A stretch of DNA of 64,000 nt from Paraburkholderia sp. CNPSo 3274 (GCF_024206475.1 NZ_JAMBPR010000008.1:62001-126000), one strand, 5' to 3'; counted from the first letter of the stretch, positions 43,670-54,003 are shown. Notes: generated from the letters alone by a model not told the origin. Program-made: numbers and translations.

Positions 43670-45088
43670 ATGTCCCTCTTTCGCAAGAAGAACGTCGAGC
43701 ACATGCTGCAGGCCAGCGCCCAGGGCGCCGGCCTGAAAAAAGCACTCAGCGCGCTCGACCTCACCTTTCTCGGCATCGGCGCGATCATCGGCACCGGCAT
43801 TTTCGTGCTGACCGGCACGGGCGCCGTGCAGGCCGGCCCGGCGCTCATGATCTCGTTCCTGATCGCAGCTGTGGCCTGCTGCTTCGCCGCCCTCGCCTAC
43901 GCCGAGTTCGCCTCGACCATTCCTGTGGCCGGCTCGATCTACACCTATTCGTACGCCACGCTCGGCGAGCTGGCCGCGTGGGTAATCGGCTGGGACCTGA
44001 TGCTCGAGTACGGGCTTGCCACTTCCGCGGTTTCGGTGGGCTGGTCGGGCTACCTGCAGTCGCTGCTTTCCGGCTTCGGCCTCACGTTGCCCGCCGCGCT
44101 CTCAGCAGCGCCCGGCGCCGTGCCCGGCGTGCATACGCTCTTCAATCTGCCCGCCTTCCTTGTGATGATGGCGATCACGGCGCTGCTTTCCGTGGGCGTG
44201 CGCGAATCCACGCGCATCAACAACATCATGGTGGCGATCAAGGTGACCGTGGTGCTGCTCGTGATCGGCGTGGGCGTGTTCCACGTCACCCCCGCGAACT
44301 GGCATCCGTTCATGCCCAACGGCTGGCGCGGTGTGTTCGGCGCCGCGGCCGTGATGTTCTTCGCGTTCATCGGCTTCGACTCGGTTTCTTCCGCCGCCGA
44401 GGAAGTGAAGAACCCCAAGCGCGATCTGCCCATCGGCATCATCGCCTCGCTCGCCGTGTGCGCGGTGCTCTACGTCGCCGTGGCGGCAGTCGTGACCGGC
44501 ATCGTGCCCTCGCAGCGGTTCGCCCATGTCGGCCACCCGGTCTCGTTCGCGCTCCAGGCGGTGGGCGAAAACTGGGTCGCGGGCTTCATCGATCTGGGCG
44601 CCGTGCTCGGCATGCTCACCGTGATCCTCGTGATGAGCTACGGCCAGACCCGCATCATCTACGCGATGTCGCGCGACGGTCTGCTGCCCGCAAAACTCTC
44701 GAAGGTGCATCCGCGCTTCGCCACACCGTTCTTCACGACCTGGCTCGTCGGCATTTTCTTTGGTCTGATCGGGGCGCTCGTGCCGCTGAACGTGCTCGCC
44801 GAGCTCATCAACATCGGCACGCTCGCCGCCTTCTCGATGGTGTCGATCGCCGTGCTCGTGCTGCGCAAGACGCACCCGCACCTGCCGCGCGCATTCCGCT
44901 GCCCGGGCGTGCCCGTGCTGCCGATTCTCGCGGTGGGTTCGTGTCTGTTCCTCATGATCAACCTCCAGCCGCTCACGTGGGTCGCGTTCCTGGTCTGGAC
45001 CGGGTTCGGCCTCATCGTCTACTTCGGCTATTCGCGCCGCCATTCGCGTCTCGCGCACGCACCGCACGAGCGCGTCCATCACGACTAA
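43670..45088 (+). CDS. APC-family amino acid permease
   Basis: This 472-aa inner-membrane protein starts MSLFRKKNVEHMLQASAQGA. It has about 12 hydrophobic segments and the APC signature LTFLGIGAIIGTGIFVLTGT, plus AFIGFDSVSSAAEEVKNPKR and a cytoplasmic loop QTRIIYAMSRDGLLPAKLSK. This pattern matches YfnA/CAT-type cationic amino acid transporters. It is followed by a strong terminator and stands alone. Confidence 0.93.
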   Translation: MSLFRKKNVEHMLQASAQGAGLKKALSALDLTFLGIGAIIGTGIFVLTGTGAVQAGPALMISFLIAAVACCFAALAYAEFASTIPVAGSIYTYSYATLGELAAWVIGWDLMLEYGLATSAVSVGWSGYLQSLLSGFGLTLPAALSAAPGAVPGVHTLFNLPAFLVMMAITALLSVGVRESTRINNIMVAIKVTVVLLVIGVGVFHVTPANWHPFMPNGWRGVFGAAAVMFFAFIGFDSVSSAAEEVKNPKRDLPIGIIASLAVCAVLYVAVAAVVTGIVPSQRFAHVGHPVSFALQAVGENWVAGFIDLGAVLGMLTVILVMSYGQTRIIYAMSRDGLLPAKLSKVHPRFATPFFTTWLVGIFFGLIGALVPLNVLAELINIGTLAAFSMVSIAVLVLRKTHPHLPRAFRCPGVPVLPILAVGSCLFLMINLQPLTWVAFLVWTGFGLIVYFGYSRRHSRLAHAPHERVHHD

Positions 45089-45125
45089 TGCGCGCGTGAT
45101 CGTTCGATCGCTGCACTGCAACGCA

Positions 45126-45163
45126 ACGGCCCGCCCCGAGTCATCGAGGCGGGCCGTTTTTTT
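45126..45163 (+). terminator. Intrinsic terminator after the permease
   Basis: ACGGCCCGCC (45126-45135) pairs with GGCGGGCCGT (45148-45157), followed by seven T in total. Ends transcription 38 nt past the permease stop. Confidence 0.93.
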
Positions 45164-45523
45164 CGCACGCTGCAAGCCTTCTGGAGGGTAAAACCCCGCG
45201 CAGCGAAATTCGGCAAATTGTGCTTTACTGTCCGGGCGTCACCCCCCAGGCTTCACTGAACAGCAAGGCACCAGCCGGACCCAGATTCCGCTCCACCCGC
45301 ATTTGTTCGATCCGCCCGAACCGCCCCCGCGTTTTTTGCGTGGCGCTGTGCGTTGCGCGCGCAATGAGGCGCAATGCGTTAGACGGGCGAGTTTTGCTGC
45401 GGGCGGCTATGGCGGTCGATTCAGTGTGAAAAAGCGGGCCCAGGCAGGTCTCTATCCCATCACCTTGTATGGGACCGGAGCCACACGCAGCACCGTGCTC
45501 CGGTCGACATTGGAGACACATCA
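45164..45523. other. Promoter region of the Mo-hydroxylase operon
   Basis: A 360-nt gap with no supported gene. A short inverted repeat TCCCAT/ATGGGA lies at about 45455-45472, some 55 nt before the first ATG, and may affect expression. Confidence 0.4.
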
Positions 45524-46021
45524 ATGGCGATCAGTATTAGCCTCACGGTCAACGGCGCGCCCGTGACCGCCGAGGTCGAAGCTCACACGCTCCTCGTCCA
45601 GTTCCTGCGCGAACAGCAGCGTCTCACCGGCACGCACGTCGGCTGCGACACCGCACAATGCGGGGCCTGCACCGTCCACCTGAACGGCCGCGCGATCAAG
45701 TCGTGCAACCAGCTCGCGGTGCAGTGCGACGGCATGGAGGTGACGACGATCGAAGGCCTCGCGAAAAATGGCGCGTTGCATCCGATGCAGGCCGCGTTCC
45801 GCGAATGCCACGGCCTGCAATGCGGCTTCTGCACGCCCGGCATGGTGATGTGCGCAACCGCGCTCGCCGCCGTCAAGCCCGACCTCACCGAAGCGGACGT
45901 GCGCGAAGGACTCGACGGCAACTTCTGCCGCTGTACGGGCTATCACAACATCGTGAAGGCCGTGGTCGCGGGCGCGCAGGAAATGCGCGCCGGCGCCCCC
46001 GCAGCCGCCACGACCGCGTGA
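45524..46021 (+). CDS. coxS: Mo-hydroxylase [2Fe-2S] subunit
   Basis: This 165-aa small subunit of the xanthine-oxidase family has the plant-ferredoxin site [18 protein letters not shown] and the second cluster site [11 protein letters not shown] with [15 protein letters not shown]. It passes electrons from the Mo centre toward the FAD subunit. GGAG lies nine bases before the ATG. The next gene starts 14 nt downstream. It is the first gene of a seven-gene operon. Confidence 0.95.
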   Translation: MAISISLTVNGAPVTAEVEAHTLLVQFLREQQRLTGTHVGCDTAQCGACTVHLNGRAIKSCNQLAVQCDGMEVTTIEGLAKNGALHPMQAAFRECHGLQCGFCTPGMVMCATALAAVKPDLTEADVREGLDGNFCRCTGYHNIVKAVVAGAQEMRAGAPAAATTA

Positions 46022-46035
46022 CTCGGGAGGCCACC

Positions 46036-48426
46036 ATGAACGCACCCGAACCCAATCGCATGATCGGCGCGCCCGTAAAGCGCAAGGAAGACTTCCGCTT
46101 CCTCACCGGCGCCGGCCAGTACACCGACGACGTCGTTCTGCCCGCGCAGACCTACGCCGTGTTTGTGCGCTCGCCGTACGCCCATGCGCGCATCAAGAGC
46201 ATCGACATCAACGCCGCGAAGGCTTCGCCCGGCGTCGTGGCTGTCTTCACCGGCGCGGACCTCGCGGCGGAAAACGTGGGCGGCCTGCCGTGCGGCTGGC
46301 TCATCCACAGCATCGACGGCACGCCCATGAACGAGCCGCCGCATCCGGTGATCGCGCACGAGAAAGCGCGGCACGTGGGCGACCAGGTCGCGCTCGTGAT
46401 CGCCGATTCGGTCAAGGCCGCAAAGGATGCCGCCGAACGGGTCGAAGTCGATTACGAAGAGCTGCCCGCCGCCGTCGATACGGCGCACGCCGCCGACGCG
46501 GGCCAGCCGCTCGTGCACGACGGCGTGCCGAACAACACCTGCTACACGTGGGGCCACGGCGACAAGGCCGCGACCGACGCCGCCTTCGCGCAGGCTGCGC
46601 ACGTGACGACACTCGACATCGTCAACAACCGGCTCATACCGAACGCCATCGAGCCGCGCGCCGTGAACGCGAGCTATTCGCAGCACGACGACAGCTACAC
46701 CGTGTACGTGTCGAACCAGAACCCGCACGTCGAGCGCCTGCTCATGGCCGCGTTCGTGCTCGGGCTGCCGGAAACGAAGCTGCGCATCGTCGCACCCGAC
46801 GTGGGCGGCGGCTTCGGCTCGAAGATCTTTCTGTATGCCGAAGATGTCGCGCTCACGTGGGCCGCGAAGAAAATCCGCCGCCCGGTGAAGTGGACCGCCG
46901 AACGATCGGAGTCCTTCATTTCCGATGCGCACGGCCGCGACCACGTGACCAAAGCCGAACTCGCGCTCGACAAGGACGGCAAGTTCCTCGCCATGCGCGT
47001 GCACACCACGGCGAACATGGGCGCGTATCTCTCGACGTTCGCCTCGAGCGTGCCGACCATCCTCTACGCCACGCTGCTCGCGGGTCAGTACACCACGCCC
47101 GCGATCTACGCCGAAGTGAAGGCCGTGTTCACGAACACGGTGCCTGTCGATGCGTACCGCGGCGCGGGGCGCCCGGAGGCGACCTACGTGGTCGAACGCC
47201 TGGTGGAAACGGCCGCGCGCGAGATGAACCTCGACCCTGCCGAAATCCGCCGCCGCAACTTCATCACGAGCTTCCCGTATGCAACGCCCGTTGGCCTCAC
47301 CTACGACACCGGCGACTACGAAGCGTGCCTCGGGCGCGCACTGGAACTCGCCGACGTGAAGGGCTTCGCCACGCGCCGCGACGCGTCGAAGGCGCGAGGC
47401 TTGCTGCGCGGCCTCGGCTATTCGTGCTACATCGAGGCGTGCGGGCTTGCGCCGTCGAACATCGCGGGTGCGCTCGGCGCGCGCGCGGGCCTCTTCGAAG
47501 CCGGTGAGGTCCGCGTGAACCCGACCGGTTCCGTCACCGTGTTCACGGGCTCGCACAGCCACGGGCAGGGCCACGAGACGACCTTTGCGCAAGTCGTGGC
47601 CGATCGCCTGGGCGTGCCGATCGAACAGGTCGAGATCGTTCACGGCGACACGGGCCGCATTCCGTTCGGCATGGGCACCTATGGCTCGCGCTCGATCTCG
47701 GTGGGCGGCTCGGCCATCGTGAAGGCGCTCGACAAGATCGAGGCGAAGGCGAAGAAGATCGCCGCGCACATGCTCGAAGCGGGCGTGGAGGACATCGAGT
47801 TCGCCGACGGCGTGTTCCGCGTGGCGGGCACCGATCGCACGAAGACCTTCGCTGAAATCTCGCTCGCCGCGTATGTGCCGCACAACTATCCGCTGGAGAC
47901 GCTGGAGCCAGGCCTCGACGAAAGCGCGTTCTACGATCCGACCAACTTCACCTATCCGTCGGGCGCGTATCTGTGCGAGGTCGAAGTCGATCCCGAAACG
48001 GGCGAGACGCGCATCGAACGCTTCACCGCGGTGGACGATTTCGGCAACGTCATCAACCCGATGATCGTCGAAGGCCAGGTGCATGGGGGTCTCGGCCAGG
48101 GTATCGGCCAGGCGATGCTCGAACAGTGCGTGTACGACAACGAGAGCGGCCAGTTGCTCTCGGGCTCGTACATGGACTACGCGATGCCGCACGCGTCGGA
48201 TGTGCCTTCGTTCACGGTGGAAACCGCGAAAGGCACGCCGTGCACGCACAATCCGCTTGGCGTGAAGGGTTGCGGCGAAGCCGGTGCGATCGGCTCGCCG
48301 CCCGCCGTCATCAACGCGATTCTGGACGCACTTGGCTCCCTGGGCGTGAAGGACCTGCAGATGCCGGCCACGCCGCATCGTGTATGGCAAGCGATCCAGG
48401 CCGCGCAGGCCCCTTCACAACCTTGA
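46036..48426 (+). CDS. coxL: Mo-hydroxylase catalytic subunit (form II CoxL-like)
   Basis: This 796-aa molybdopterin-binding subunit has [20 protein letters not shown] near the start, [20 protein letters not shown] and [20 protein letters not shown] for cofactor binding, and [20 protein letters not shown] with the catalytic Glu. The active-site loop reads [10 protein letters not shown] (about residue 372), the form II signature; true aerobic CO dehydrogenases carry AYxCSFR. So CO oxidation is not expected, and the substrate is probably an aromatic heterocycle, aldehyde or purine-like compound. Confidence 0.94.
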   Translation: MNAPEPNRMIGAPVKRKEDFRFLTGAGQYTDDVVLPAQTYAVFVRSPYAHARIKSIDINAAKASPGVVAVFTGADLAAENVGGLPCGWLIHSIDGTPMNEPPHPVIAHEKARHVGDQVALVIADSVKAAKDAAERVEVDYEELPAAVDTAHAADAGQPLVHDGVPNNTCYTWGHGDKAATDAAFAQAAHVTTLDIVNNRLIPNAIEPRAVNASYSQHDDSYTVYVSNQNPHVERLLMAAFVLGLPETKLRIVAPDVGGGFGSKIFLYAEDVALTWAAKKIRRPVKWTAERSESFISDAHGRDHVTKAELALDKDGKFLAMRVHTTANMGAYLSTFASSVPTILYATLLAGQYTTPAIYAEVKAVFTNTVPVDAYRGAGRPEATYVVERLVETAAREMNLDPAEIRRRNFITSFPYATPVGLTYDTGDYEACLGRALELADVKGFATRRDASKARGLLRGLGYSCYIEACGLAPSNIAGALGARAGLFEAGEVRVNPTGSVTVFTGSHSHGQGHETTFAQVVADRLGVPIEQVEIVHGDTGRIPFGMGTYGSRSISVGGSAIVKALDKIEAKAKKIAAHMLEAGVEDIEFADGVFRVAGTDRTKTFAEISLAAYVPHNYPLETLEPGLDESAFYDPTNFTYPSGAYLCEVEVDPETGETRIERFTAVDDFGNVINPMIVEGQVHGGLGQGIGQAMLEQCVYDNESGQLLSGSYMDYAMPHASDVPSFTVETAKGTPCTHNPLGVKGCGEAGAIGSPPAVINAILDALGSLGVKDLQMPATPHRVWQAIQAAQAPSQP

Positions 48427-48439
48427 GCGGAGGCGCTCC

Positions 48440-49237
48440 ATGTACGCATTCGACTATCAGCGCGCAAGCGACGCGCAAGGTGCCGTGAAAGCGCTCGCGG
48501 CCGACGCCGACGCCAAATTCCTGGGCGGTGGCCAGAGCCTGCTCGCGGCGATGAAGCTGCGGCTCGCGCAGCCCACCACGCTCGTGGACGTCACGCGCAT
48601 TCCCGAGCTGAAAGCCGTGCAGGTGGACGGCAACGTGGTGAAGGTGGGCGCGGCCGTGTGCCATGCCGACGTCGCCGAAAACGCGCAGATCCGCAGCACG
48701 CTGCCGGCCCTCGCGGACCTCGCGGGCATGATCGGCGACCGCCAGGTGCGCGCGCTCGGCACGCTGGGCGGCTCGCTCGCCAACGACGATCCGGCCGCCG
48801 ACTATCCGGCAGCGGTGCTCGCGCTGAACGCGACGGTGGTGACGGACCGGCGGCGCATCGCAGCGGACGACTTCTTCCTCGGCATGTACGAAACGGCGCT
48901 GGCGCCCGACGAGCTGATCGTGTCCGTCGAATTCCAGGTGCCCGAACGCGCGGCCTACGAGAAGTTTCGCAATCCTGCGTCGCACTTCGCGCTCGCGGGC
49001 GTGTTCGTCGCGAAGTACGCCGGTGAGACGCGTGTGGCGGTCACGGGCGCCGGGCCTTCGGTATTTCGCGCGAGCGCGCTGGAAAGCGCACTGAAGACGA
49101 ACTTCGCGCCCGAAGCCGCACGCGCGGTGAAGATCCCCGCCGACGACCTCAACACCGACCTGCACGCGAGCGCGGAATATCGCGCGCACCTCATACCGGT
49201 GCTTGCGGCGCGCGCGGTGGCGAAGGCCAACGGCTAG
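48440..49237 (+). CDS. coxM: Mo-hydroxylase FAD-binding subunit
   Basis: I start at MYAFDYQRASDAQGAVKALA, preceded by GGAGG. The 265-aa protein binds FAD through AKFLGGGQSLLAAMKLRLAQ and ALGTLGGSLANDDPAADYPA, followed by the C-terminal CoxM domain (YEKFRNPASHFALAGVFVAK). It completes the three-subunit enzyme; gene order here is S-L-M. Confidence 0.94.
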   Translation: MYAFDYQRASDAQGAVKALAADADAKFLGGGQSLLAAMKLRLAQPTTLVDVTRIPELKAVQVDGNVVKVGAAVCHADVAENAQIRSTLPALADLAGMIGDRQVRALGTLGGSLANDDPAADYPAAVLALNATVVTDRRRIAADDFFLGMYETALAPDELIVSVEFQVPERAAYEKFRNPASHFALAGVFVAKYAGETRVAVTGAGPSVFRASALESALKTNFAPEAARAVKIPADDLNTDLHASAEYRAHLIPVLAARAVAKANG

Positions 49238-49315
49238 GCTTGTCCCGAGGGCGAGCGCTTCCATGTGGACGTGGGAGCGCTCGCCGCCTTTGATTTCCGT
49301 TGGCAAAAAGCCCGA

Positions 49316-50203
49316 ATGCAATCCGCCTCGATCGACGACACCCTGGCGCAACTTGAAGCGCGCGGCTACTTCGCGAGCCGCGAACTCGCCACGGCGCTCT
49401 TTCTTGCGCTGCGCATGGAACGGCCGCTGTTTCTCGAAGGCGAGCCGGGCGTGGGCAAGACCGAACTCGCAAAGGCCGCAGCGGCGATGCTCGGCACGAC
49501 GGTTTTGCGCCTGCAATGCTACGAAGGACTCGACACGGCGAGCGCGCTTTACGAGTGGGACTATCCGCGCCAGATCATGGCGCTGCGTCTCGCCGAAGCC
49601 GCCGGTGAGACGCCTCGCAACGACACGCTCTATCGCGACGAATTTCTGCTCAAGCGCCCGCTGCTCCAGGCCCTGCAACCCGACCCGCACAACCCAGCCG
49701 CGCGCCGCGTACTGCTGATCGACGAAATCGACCGCGCCGACGAACCGTTCGAAGCCTTCCTGCTCGAACTCCTTTCGGATTTCCAGGTATCGATTCCCGA
49801 ATACGGCACGGTGCGTGCGAGTACGCCGCCGCTCGTCGTGATCACGTCGAACCGCACGCGCGAGGTGCACGACGCGCTCAAGCGGCGCTGTCTTTATCAA
49901 TGGCTCGGCTATCCGGACCGCGCGCGCGAACTCGCGATCGTGGCCGCGCGCGCGCCTGAAACCGCCCCGGAATTGCAGCATCGCGCCGTGGCGTTCGTGC
50001 ACCAGTTGCGCACGATGGATCTCTTCAAAGCGCCCGGCATTGCGGAAACGATCGACTGGTGCCGCGCGCTTTGCGCGCTCGCCGTGACGGAACTCGATCC
50101 GCAGTCGGTGCAGGACACGCTAGGCGTGCTGCTGAAGTACCAGGACGACCTCGCGCAGCTCGACGCGCAACGCATCGCGCAAACGCTCGCGCTCGCGGAG
50201 TGA
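49316..50203 (+). CDS. coxD: MoxR-type AAA+ ATPase, CoxD-like
   Basis: I chose the ATG at 49316; the frame also has an upstream GTG. The 295-aa ATPase has Walker A GEPGVGKTELAKA, Walker B RVLLIDEIDRAD, sensor 1 VVITSNRTREVHDALKRRCL and an arginine-rich lid. CoxD unfolds or remodels the apo-enzyme so that sulfur and metal can be inserted in the active site of CO dehydrogenase; the same chaperone role is likely here. CoxE is its usual partner and follows at once. Confidence 0.92.
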   Translation: MQSASIDDTLAQLEARGYFASRELATALFLALRMERPLFLEGEPGVGKTELAKAAAAMLGTTVLRLQCYEGLDTASALYEWDYPRQIMALRLAEAAGETPRNDTLYRDEFLLKRPLLQALQPDPHNPAARRVLLIDEIDRADEPFEAFLLELLSDFQVSIPEYGTVRASTPPLVVITSNRTREVHDALKRRCLYQWLGYPDRARELAIVAARAPETAPELQHRAVAFVHQLRTMDLFKAPGIAETIDWCRALCALAVTELDPQSVQDTLGVLLKYQDDLAQLDAQRIAQTLALAE

Positions 50204-50208
50204 GGACG

Positions 50209-51534
50209 ATGCCCTCCGCCTCATCGTCCCTTTCGTCCCTGTCGCCCGGAACCCACGCCACGTCGCCCGCCGCCATGCCCACGCTCGCGCCCGTGTTCGC
50301 GCGCAACATCGTGCATTTCGTGCGCGTGCTGCGCGGCGCAGGCCTGCCGATGTCGCCTTCGCGCGCCGTCGACGCGATCGAAGCGCTGCGCCACATCGAC
50401 CTCGGCCGCCGCGACGACGTGCATGCGGCGCTCGCCGCGCTCCTTACGAGCGCGCCCGACGAGCGCGAGATCTTCGATGCCGCGTTCGCCCTTTTCTGGC
50501 GCGATCCGGATTTCGAAGGCAAGCTGCGCGCGCTCTTGCTGCCGAAGGTGCAAGGCGGCGTGCCGCCGCCGCGCCGCAACAACCGCCTCGCCGACGCGCT
50601 CGCGGCGCGTCCTGCCAATCGCCCCGGCGCGAAGCCACCGCCCTCGCACGAAGAACACGAGTTGCGCGCGCACGCCACGTTCAGCGCCGAAGAACGCCTG
50701 CGCCAGCGCGACTTCGACACGCTTTCCGCCGACGAATGGCGCGCGCTGCGCCACCTGATCCGCGCGCGCCGCCTGCCGCTCGCAACCGTTCGCACGCGGC
50801 GCCTGAAAGCGGCATCGCATGGCACGCATGCCGATTTACGCGCGAGCGCGCGCCACGCGGTGCGCGCGGGCGGCGACTGGACCGTGTGGAAATATCGCGC
50901 GCCCGTGGAACGCAAGCTGCCGCTCGTGCTGCTGCTCGACATTTCCGGCTCGATGAGCAGCTACTCGCGCGCGGTGCTCTACTTCTGCCACGCGTTGCTG
51001 CAATCGCGCGAACGCCTGCAGGTGTTCCTGTTCGGCACGCGCTTGACACACGCCACGCGCGCGCTGCGCGAACGCGACCCCGACGTCGCGCTCGCACAGC
51101 TCGCCACCCAGGTCGCGGACTGGTCGGGCGGCACGCGCATCGGCGCCACGCTCGCGGAGTTCAACCGCCGCTGGGCGCGCCGCATGCTCGGCGGCCGCGC
51201 GACGGTGCTGATCGTTACCGATGGGCTCGATCACGATGAATGCAGCCTGCTCGGCGAGGAGATGGCACGCCTGCACCGCTTCGCCCATCGCGTGGTCTGG
51301 CTCAATCCGCTCCTGCGTTACCGCGATTTCGCGCCCAAGGCGCGCGGCGTGCAGGCGATGCTGCCCCACGTCGACGCACACTATCCTGTCCACAATCTCG
51401 ACAGCCTCGAAGCGTTCGCGCGCAGCCTGTGCGAAGCCGCGCCGATCGGGCATGCGCCTCGAACGATACAATCGGCACGCGCATTGCACACGTTGCAGGA
51501 GCGCCCGGCACAAGGAGAAACACGATGGAGCTGA
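50209..51534 (+). CDS. coxE: VWA-domain protein, CoxE-like
   Basis: The ATG at 50209 follows TGAGGA. The 441-aa protein has the MIDAS motif VLLLDISGSMSSYSRAVLYF, SGGTRIGATLAEFNRRWARR and TVLIVTDGLDHDECSLLGEE. MoxR ATPases work with VWA proteins, so it likely targets CoxD to the enzyme. The CoxG ATG overlaps its 3' end. Confidence 0.92.
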   Translation: MPSASSSLSSLSPGTHATSPAAMPTLAPVFARNIVHFVRVLRGAGLPMSPSRAVDAIEALRHIDLGRRDDVHAALAALLTSAPDEREIFDAAFALFWRDPDFEGKLRALLLPKVQGGVPPPRRNNRLADALAARPANRPGAKPPPSHEEHELRAHATFSAEERLRQRDFDTLSADEWRALRHLIRARRLPLATVRTRRLKAASHGTHADLRASARHAVRAGGDWTVWKYRAPVERKLPLVLLLDISGSMSSYSRAVLYFCHALLQSRERLQVFLFGTRLTHATRALRERDPDVALAQLATQVADWSGGTRIGATLAEFNRRWARRMLGGRATVLIVTDGLDHDECSLLGEEMARLHRFAHRVVWLNPLLRYRDFAPKARGVQAMLPHVDAHYPVHNLDSLEAFARSLCEAAPIGHAPRTIQSARALHTLQERPAQGETRWS

Positions 51535-52097
51535 CCGAAAGCCACACGCTGCCGGTGCCGCAACAGCGCGCATGGGAAGCGCTAAACGACACGGCGATCC
51601 TCAAGGCGTGCATACCGGGCTGCGAAACCATTGACGCCGACGGTGAGAACGCCTACGCCGTCGCGCTGACCGCCGCGGTGGGCCCGGTGAAGGCGCGCTT
51701 CAAGGGACGCATGCAACTCGCCGATATCGACGCACCGAACAGCTATACGATCGTCTTCGAGGGCCAGGGCGGCGCAGCGGGCTTCGGCAAGGGCGACGCG
51801 CACGTGAAGCTCGAGTCAGCCGGCGACGAGTCGACCACGCTCACTTACACCGCGAACGCCCAGGTGGGCGGCAAGCTCGCGCAGATCGGCTCGCGGCTCG
51901 TGGACGGCGCGGCGCGCAAGATCGCCGGCGAGTTTTTCAAGCGTTTCGGGGAACAGCTGGGCGGCGAGGCGCAGCAAAATACCGACGAGGCGGCGGCACT
52001 TGCCGCGAGCGACACAGAAGGCCAGCCGGAAGGCGAAGGCGCAGAGGAAACACCGAAGAGGAAACGATCATGGACAGCGTGGATCTCGAAGTCCTGA
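51525..52097 (+). CDS. coxG: CoxG/SRPBCC family protein
   Basis: This 190-aa protein starts MELTESHTLPVPQQRAWEAL and has the carbon-monoxide-dehydrogenase subunit G fold: ILKACIPGCETIDADGENAY, VGPVKARFKGRMQLADIDAP, GGKLAQIGSRLVDGAARKIA. An acidic low-complexity tail ends in a basic patch. CoxG recruits the enzyme to the membrane or quinone; a similar tether role is likely. It overlaps coxE (10 nt) and xdhC (28 nt). Confidence 0.92.
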   Translation: MELTESHTLPVPQQRAWEALNDTAILKACIPGCETIDADGENAYAVALTAAVGPVKARFKGRMQLADIDAPNSYTIVFEGQGGAAGFGKGDAHVKLESAGDESTTLTYTANAQVGGKLAQIGSRLVDGAARKIAGEFFKRFGEQLGGEAQQNTDEAAALAASDTEGQPEGEGAEETPKRKRSWTAWISKS

Positions 52098-53092
52098 AAT
52101 CCGGCGTGCACTGGCTCGACGCAGGGCACCGCGCGCTGCTGGTGACAGTGGTGAAAACGTGGGGCTCGTCACCGCGCCCCGAGGGCGCGATGCTCGTGGT
52201 GCGCGGCGACGGCCTCGTGGTCGGCTCCGTTTCGGGCGGCTGCATCGAGGACGATCTCATCGACCGCGTGCGCCGCGAAGGCGTGACGATCGCCAGGCCC
52301 GAGGCTGTGAAGTACGGCATCACGGCGGAAGAGGCGCATCGTTTCGGACTGCCATGCGGCGGCACGATCCAGCTCGTGCTCGAACCGCTCTCGGAGGCCT
52401 CGGGCATTCGCGAACTGCTCGAAACCGTCGAGCGCGGCGAACTCGTTGCGCGCACACTCGATATGGCGACCGGCCGCGCCACGCTCGGCCCCGCGAAAGC
52501 GACCGATGGCGTGGACTTCGACGACGCGCGCCTGCTCACGATACACGGGCCGCGCTACCGCATGCTGGTGATCGGTGCGGGGCAGCTCTCGCGTTATCTC
52601 TGCCAGATCGCCGTGGGGCTCGATTACCAGGTGACCGTGTGCGACCCGCGCGAGGAATACACGGACACCTGGGACGTGCCCGGCACGGCGCTCGTGCGCA
52701 CCATGCCCGACGACACAGTGCTCGACATGAAGCTCGACGAACGCTGCGCCGTGATCGCACTCACGCACGACCCCAAGCTCGACGACCTCGCGCTGATGGA
52801 AGCGCTCAAGACGCACGCGTTCTACGTGGGAGCGCTGGGCTCGCGGCGCAACAATGCGGCGCGGCGCGAGCGGCTCAAGGAGTTCGACCTGAGCGAAGCG
52901 GAGCTCGCGCGGCTGCATGGGCCGGTGGGCATTTACATCGGCAGCCGCACGCCGCCGGAAATCGCGGTGTCGATACTCGCGGAGGTCACGGCAGCGAAGA
53001 ACGGCGTCTCGCTGCCGACCATTCTCCAGGTGGAAGGCGCCAAGGCCGCGCGCGAACAGGCTGCGGGAGCGGGATCGACGGCGGCAATATAG
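52070..53092 (+). CDS. XdhC/CoxI family Moco maturation protein
   Basis: This 340-aa protein has the XdhC N-terminal domain (VVKTWGSSPRPEGAMLVVRG, GSVSGGCIEDDLIDRVRREG) and a C-terminal Rossmann domain (MLVIGAGQLSRYLCQIAVGL, FYVGALGSRRNNAARRERLK). XdhC sulfurates and inserts the molybdenum cofactor. The last few codons (GSTAAI) run into sequence that also matches the hdeD-like pseudogene on the opposite strand, so the C-terminus may be slightly altered. Confidence 0.92.
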   Translation: MDSVDLEVLKSGVHWLDAGHRALLVTVVKTWGSSPRPEGAMLVVRGDGLVVGSVSGGCIEDDLIDRVRREGVTIARPEAVKYGITAEEAHRFGLPCGGTIQLVLEPLSEASGIRELLETVERGELVARTLDMATGRATLGPAKATDGVDFDDARLLTIHGPRYRMLVIGAGQLSRYLCQIAVGLDYQVTVCDPREEYTDTWDVPGTALVRTMPDDTVLDMKLDERCAVIALTHDPKLDDLALMEALKTHAFYVGALGSRRNNAARRERLKEFDLSEAELARLHGPVGIYIGSRTPPEIAVSILAEVTAAKNGVSLPTILQVEGAKAAREQAAGAGSTAAI

Positions 53093-53853
53093 CGGTCGAT
53101 GAGCGGCTGACGCCGCGCCTCGGCCCTCGAACTGCCCACCGGCGTCCACACGTGCACCGTGAGCGCGCGCTCGTGCGGTGCGGGCGGCCCGTCGAACACG
53201 GTCTGCGCGAGCCTGGGCGCCCGGCCTTTGGCCGAGTTCGCCGCGCCCGCCGCGCTCGCCACGAGCGCCGCCGCGCCGCCCTGTGCCGCCGCCGGATTCA
53301 CGGCGAGGCGGCGCGCGCGCAAGGCGAGCAGCAGCAGGTTCCACCCCGCGAACATCAGAATGAGCCCGAGGCAGTATGGCACCGTACCTTTGTAGTGCGT
53401 GGGATAGGGCTGGTAGAGAAAGATGGCAATGGCGATCTGCAGCGCGCCGGCCGCCACCGCGAGACGCCATGTGCGATAGCGCACGACTCAGGCCGAGGCG
53501 ATCTGCAGCAGGCCATCGGCAAGAAAGAGCGTGGCAAACACCATCGAAATAATGAACGACGCGTGCCGGTACCCCGAAAGCACGAGCGCCGCCGTGATAC
53601 AAAAGCCGAAGCCCTTCACGTAGCGCAGCGTGCGCTGGCCGCCCATGCCGGTCCATGCCACCGCGAGCGTGGCCAGACCCTCGTTCAACAGCAGCCACGC
53701 GAACGGCGCGATCGGGAAGAACAGCACGCCGTCCAGCGCGTCGACGAAGAGCGCCGCGCCCACGAGCGCGCTCGCCACGCCCGCTGCCATCACACCGCGC
53801 CAGCGCTCGCGCAGATACTCCACGCCCAGCAGGATCATCATGAGCCGCACCAT
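53074..53853 (-). pseudogene. HdeD-like membrane protein remnant (nonsense and 3' truncation)
   Basis: From ATG 53853 the frame encodes helices of a DUF308/HdeD protein (EYLRERWRGVMAAGVASALV, ALVLSGYRHASFIISMVFAT). It meets an in-frame TGA (53490-53488) after LLQIASA, and then continues in the same frame with matching helices (WRLAVAAGALQIAIAIFLYQ, LILMFAGWNLLLLALRARRL) and a start of a further domain (TVHVWTPVGSSRAEARRQPL). Homology stops at about 53074, inside the xdhC 3' end. So it carries a nonsense codon and has lost its C-terminal domain. A real pair of split genes is less likely. Confidence 0.75.
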
Positions 53854-53962
53854 CGCCCGTCTCCGGCAGCCGCGTATGAACACGCATCGTACTGCGGTGC
53901 GGCGAGGGATCGCCCGAACGTGCGCGGCCCATGCCGTTTCGAGCGCCTGGCTACGCGCCCCC

Positions 53963-54003
53963 AAAAAAAACTGCGGGCCGCGACTTTCGTCGGCGGCCCG
54001 CAG
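53963..54003 (-). terminator. Intrinsic terminator of the oxalate/formate MFS operon
   Basis: CTGCGGGCCGC (53971-53981) pairs with GCGGCCCGCAG (53993-54003). On the minus strand the stem is followed by eight T (53970-53963). It ends the two-gene MFS operon, 58 nt past the small gene. Confidence 0.93.

Noticed and set aside
45943-48390. 815-codon minus-strand frame
   Set aside because: Antisense to the molybdopterin subunit gene; His/Arg/Val-rich shadow typical of GC-rich codon usage.
52933-53484. 183-codon minus-strand gene as a separate protein
   Set aside because: Its first part continues the HdeD-like protein after a TGA and its last part is the reverse of xdhC; better explained as a pseudogene remnant.
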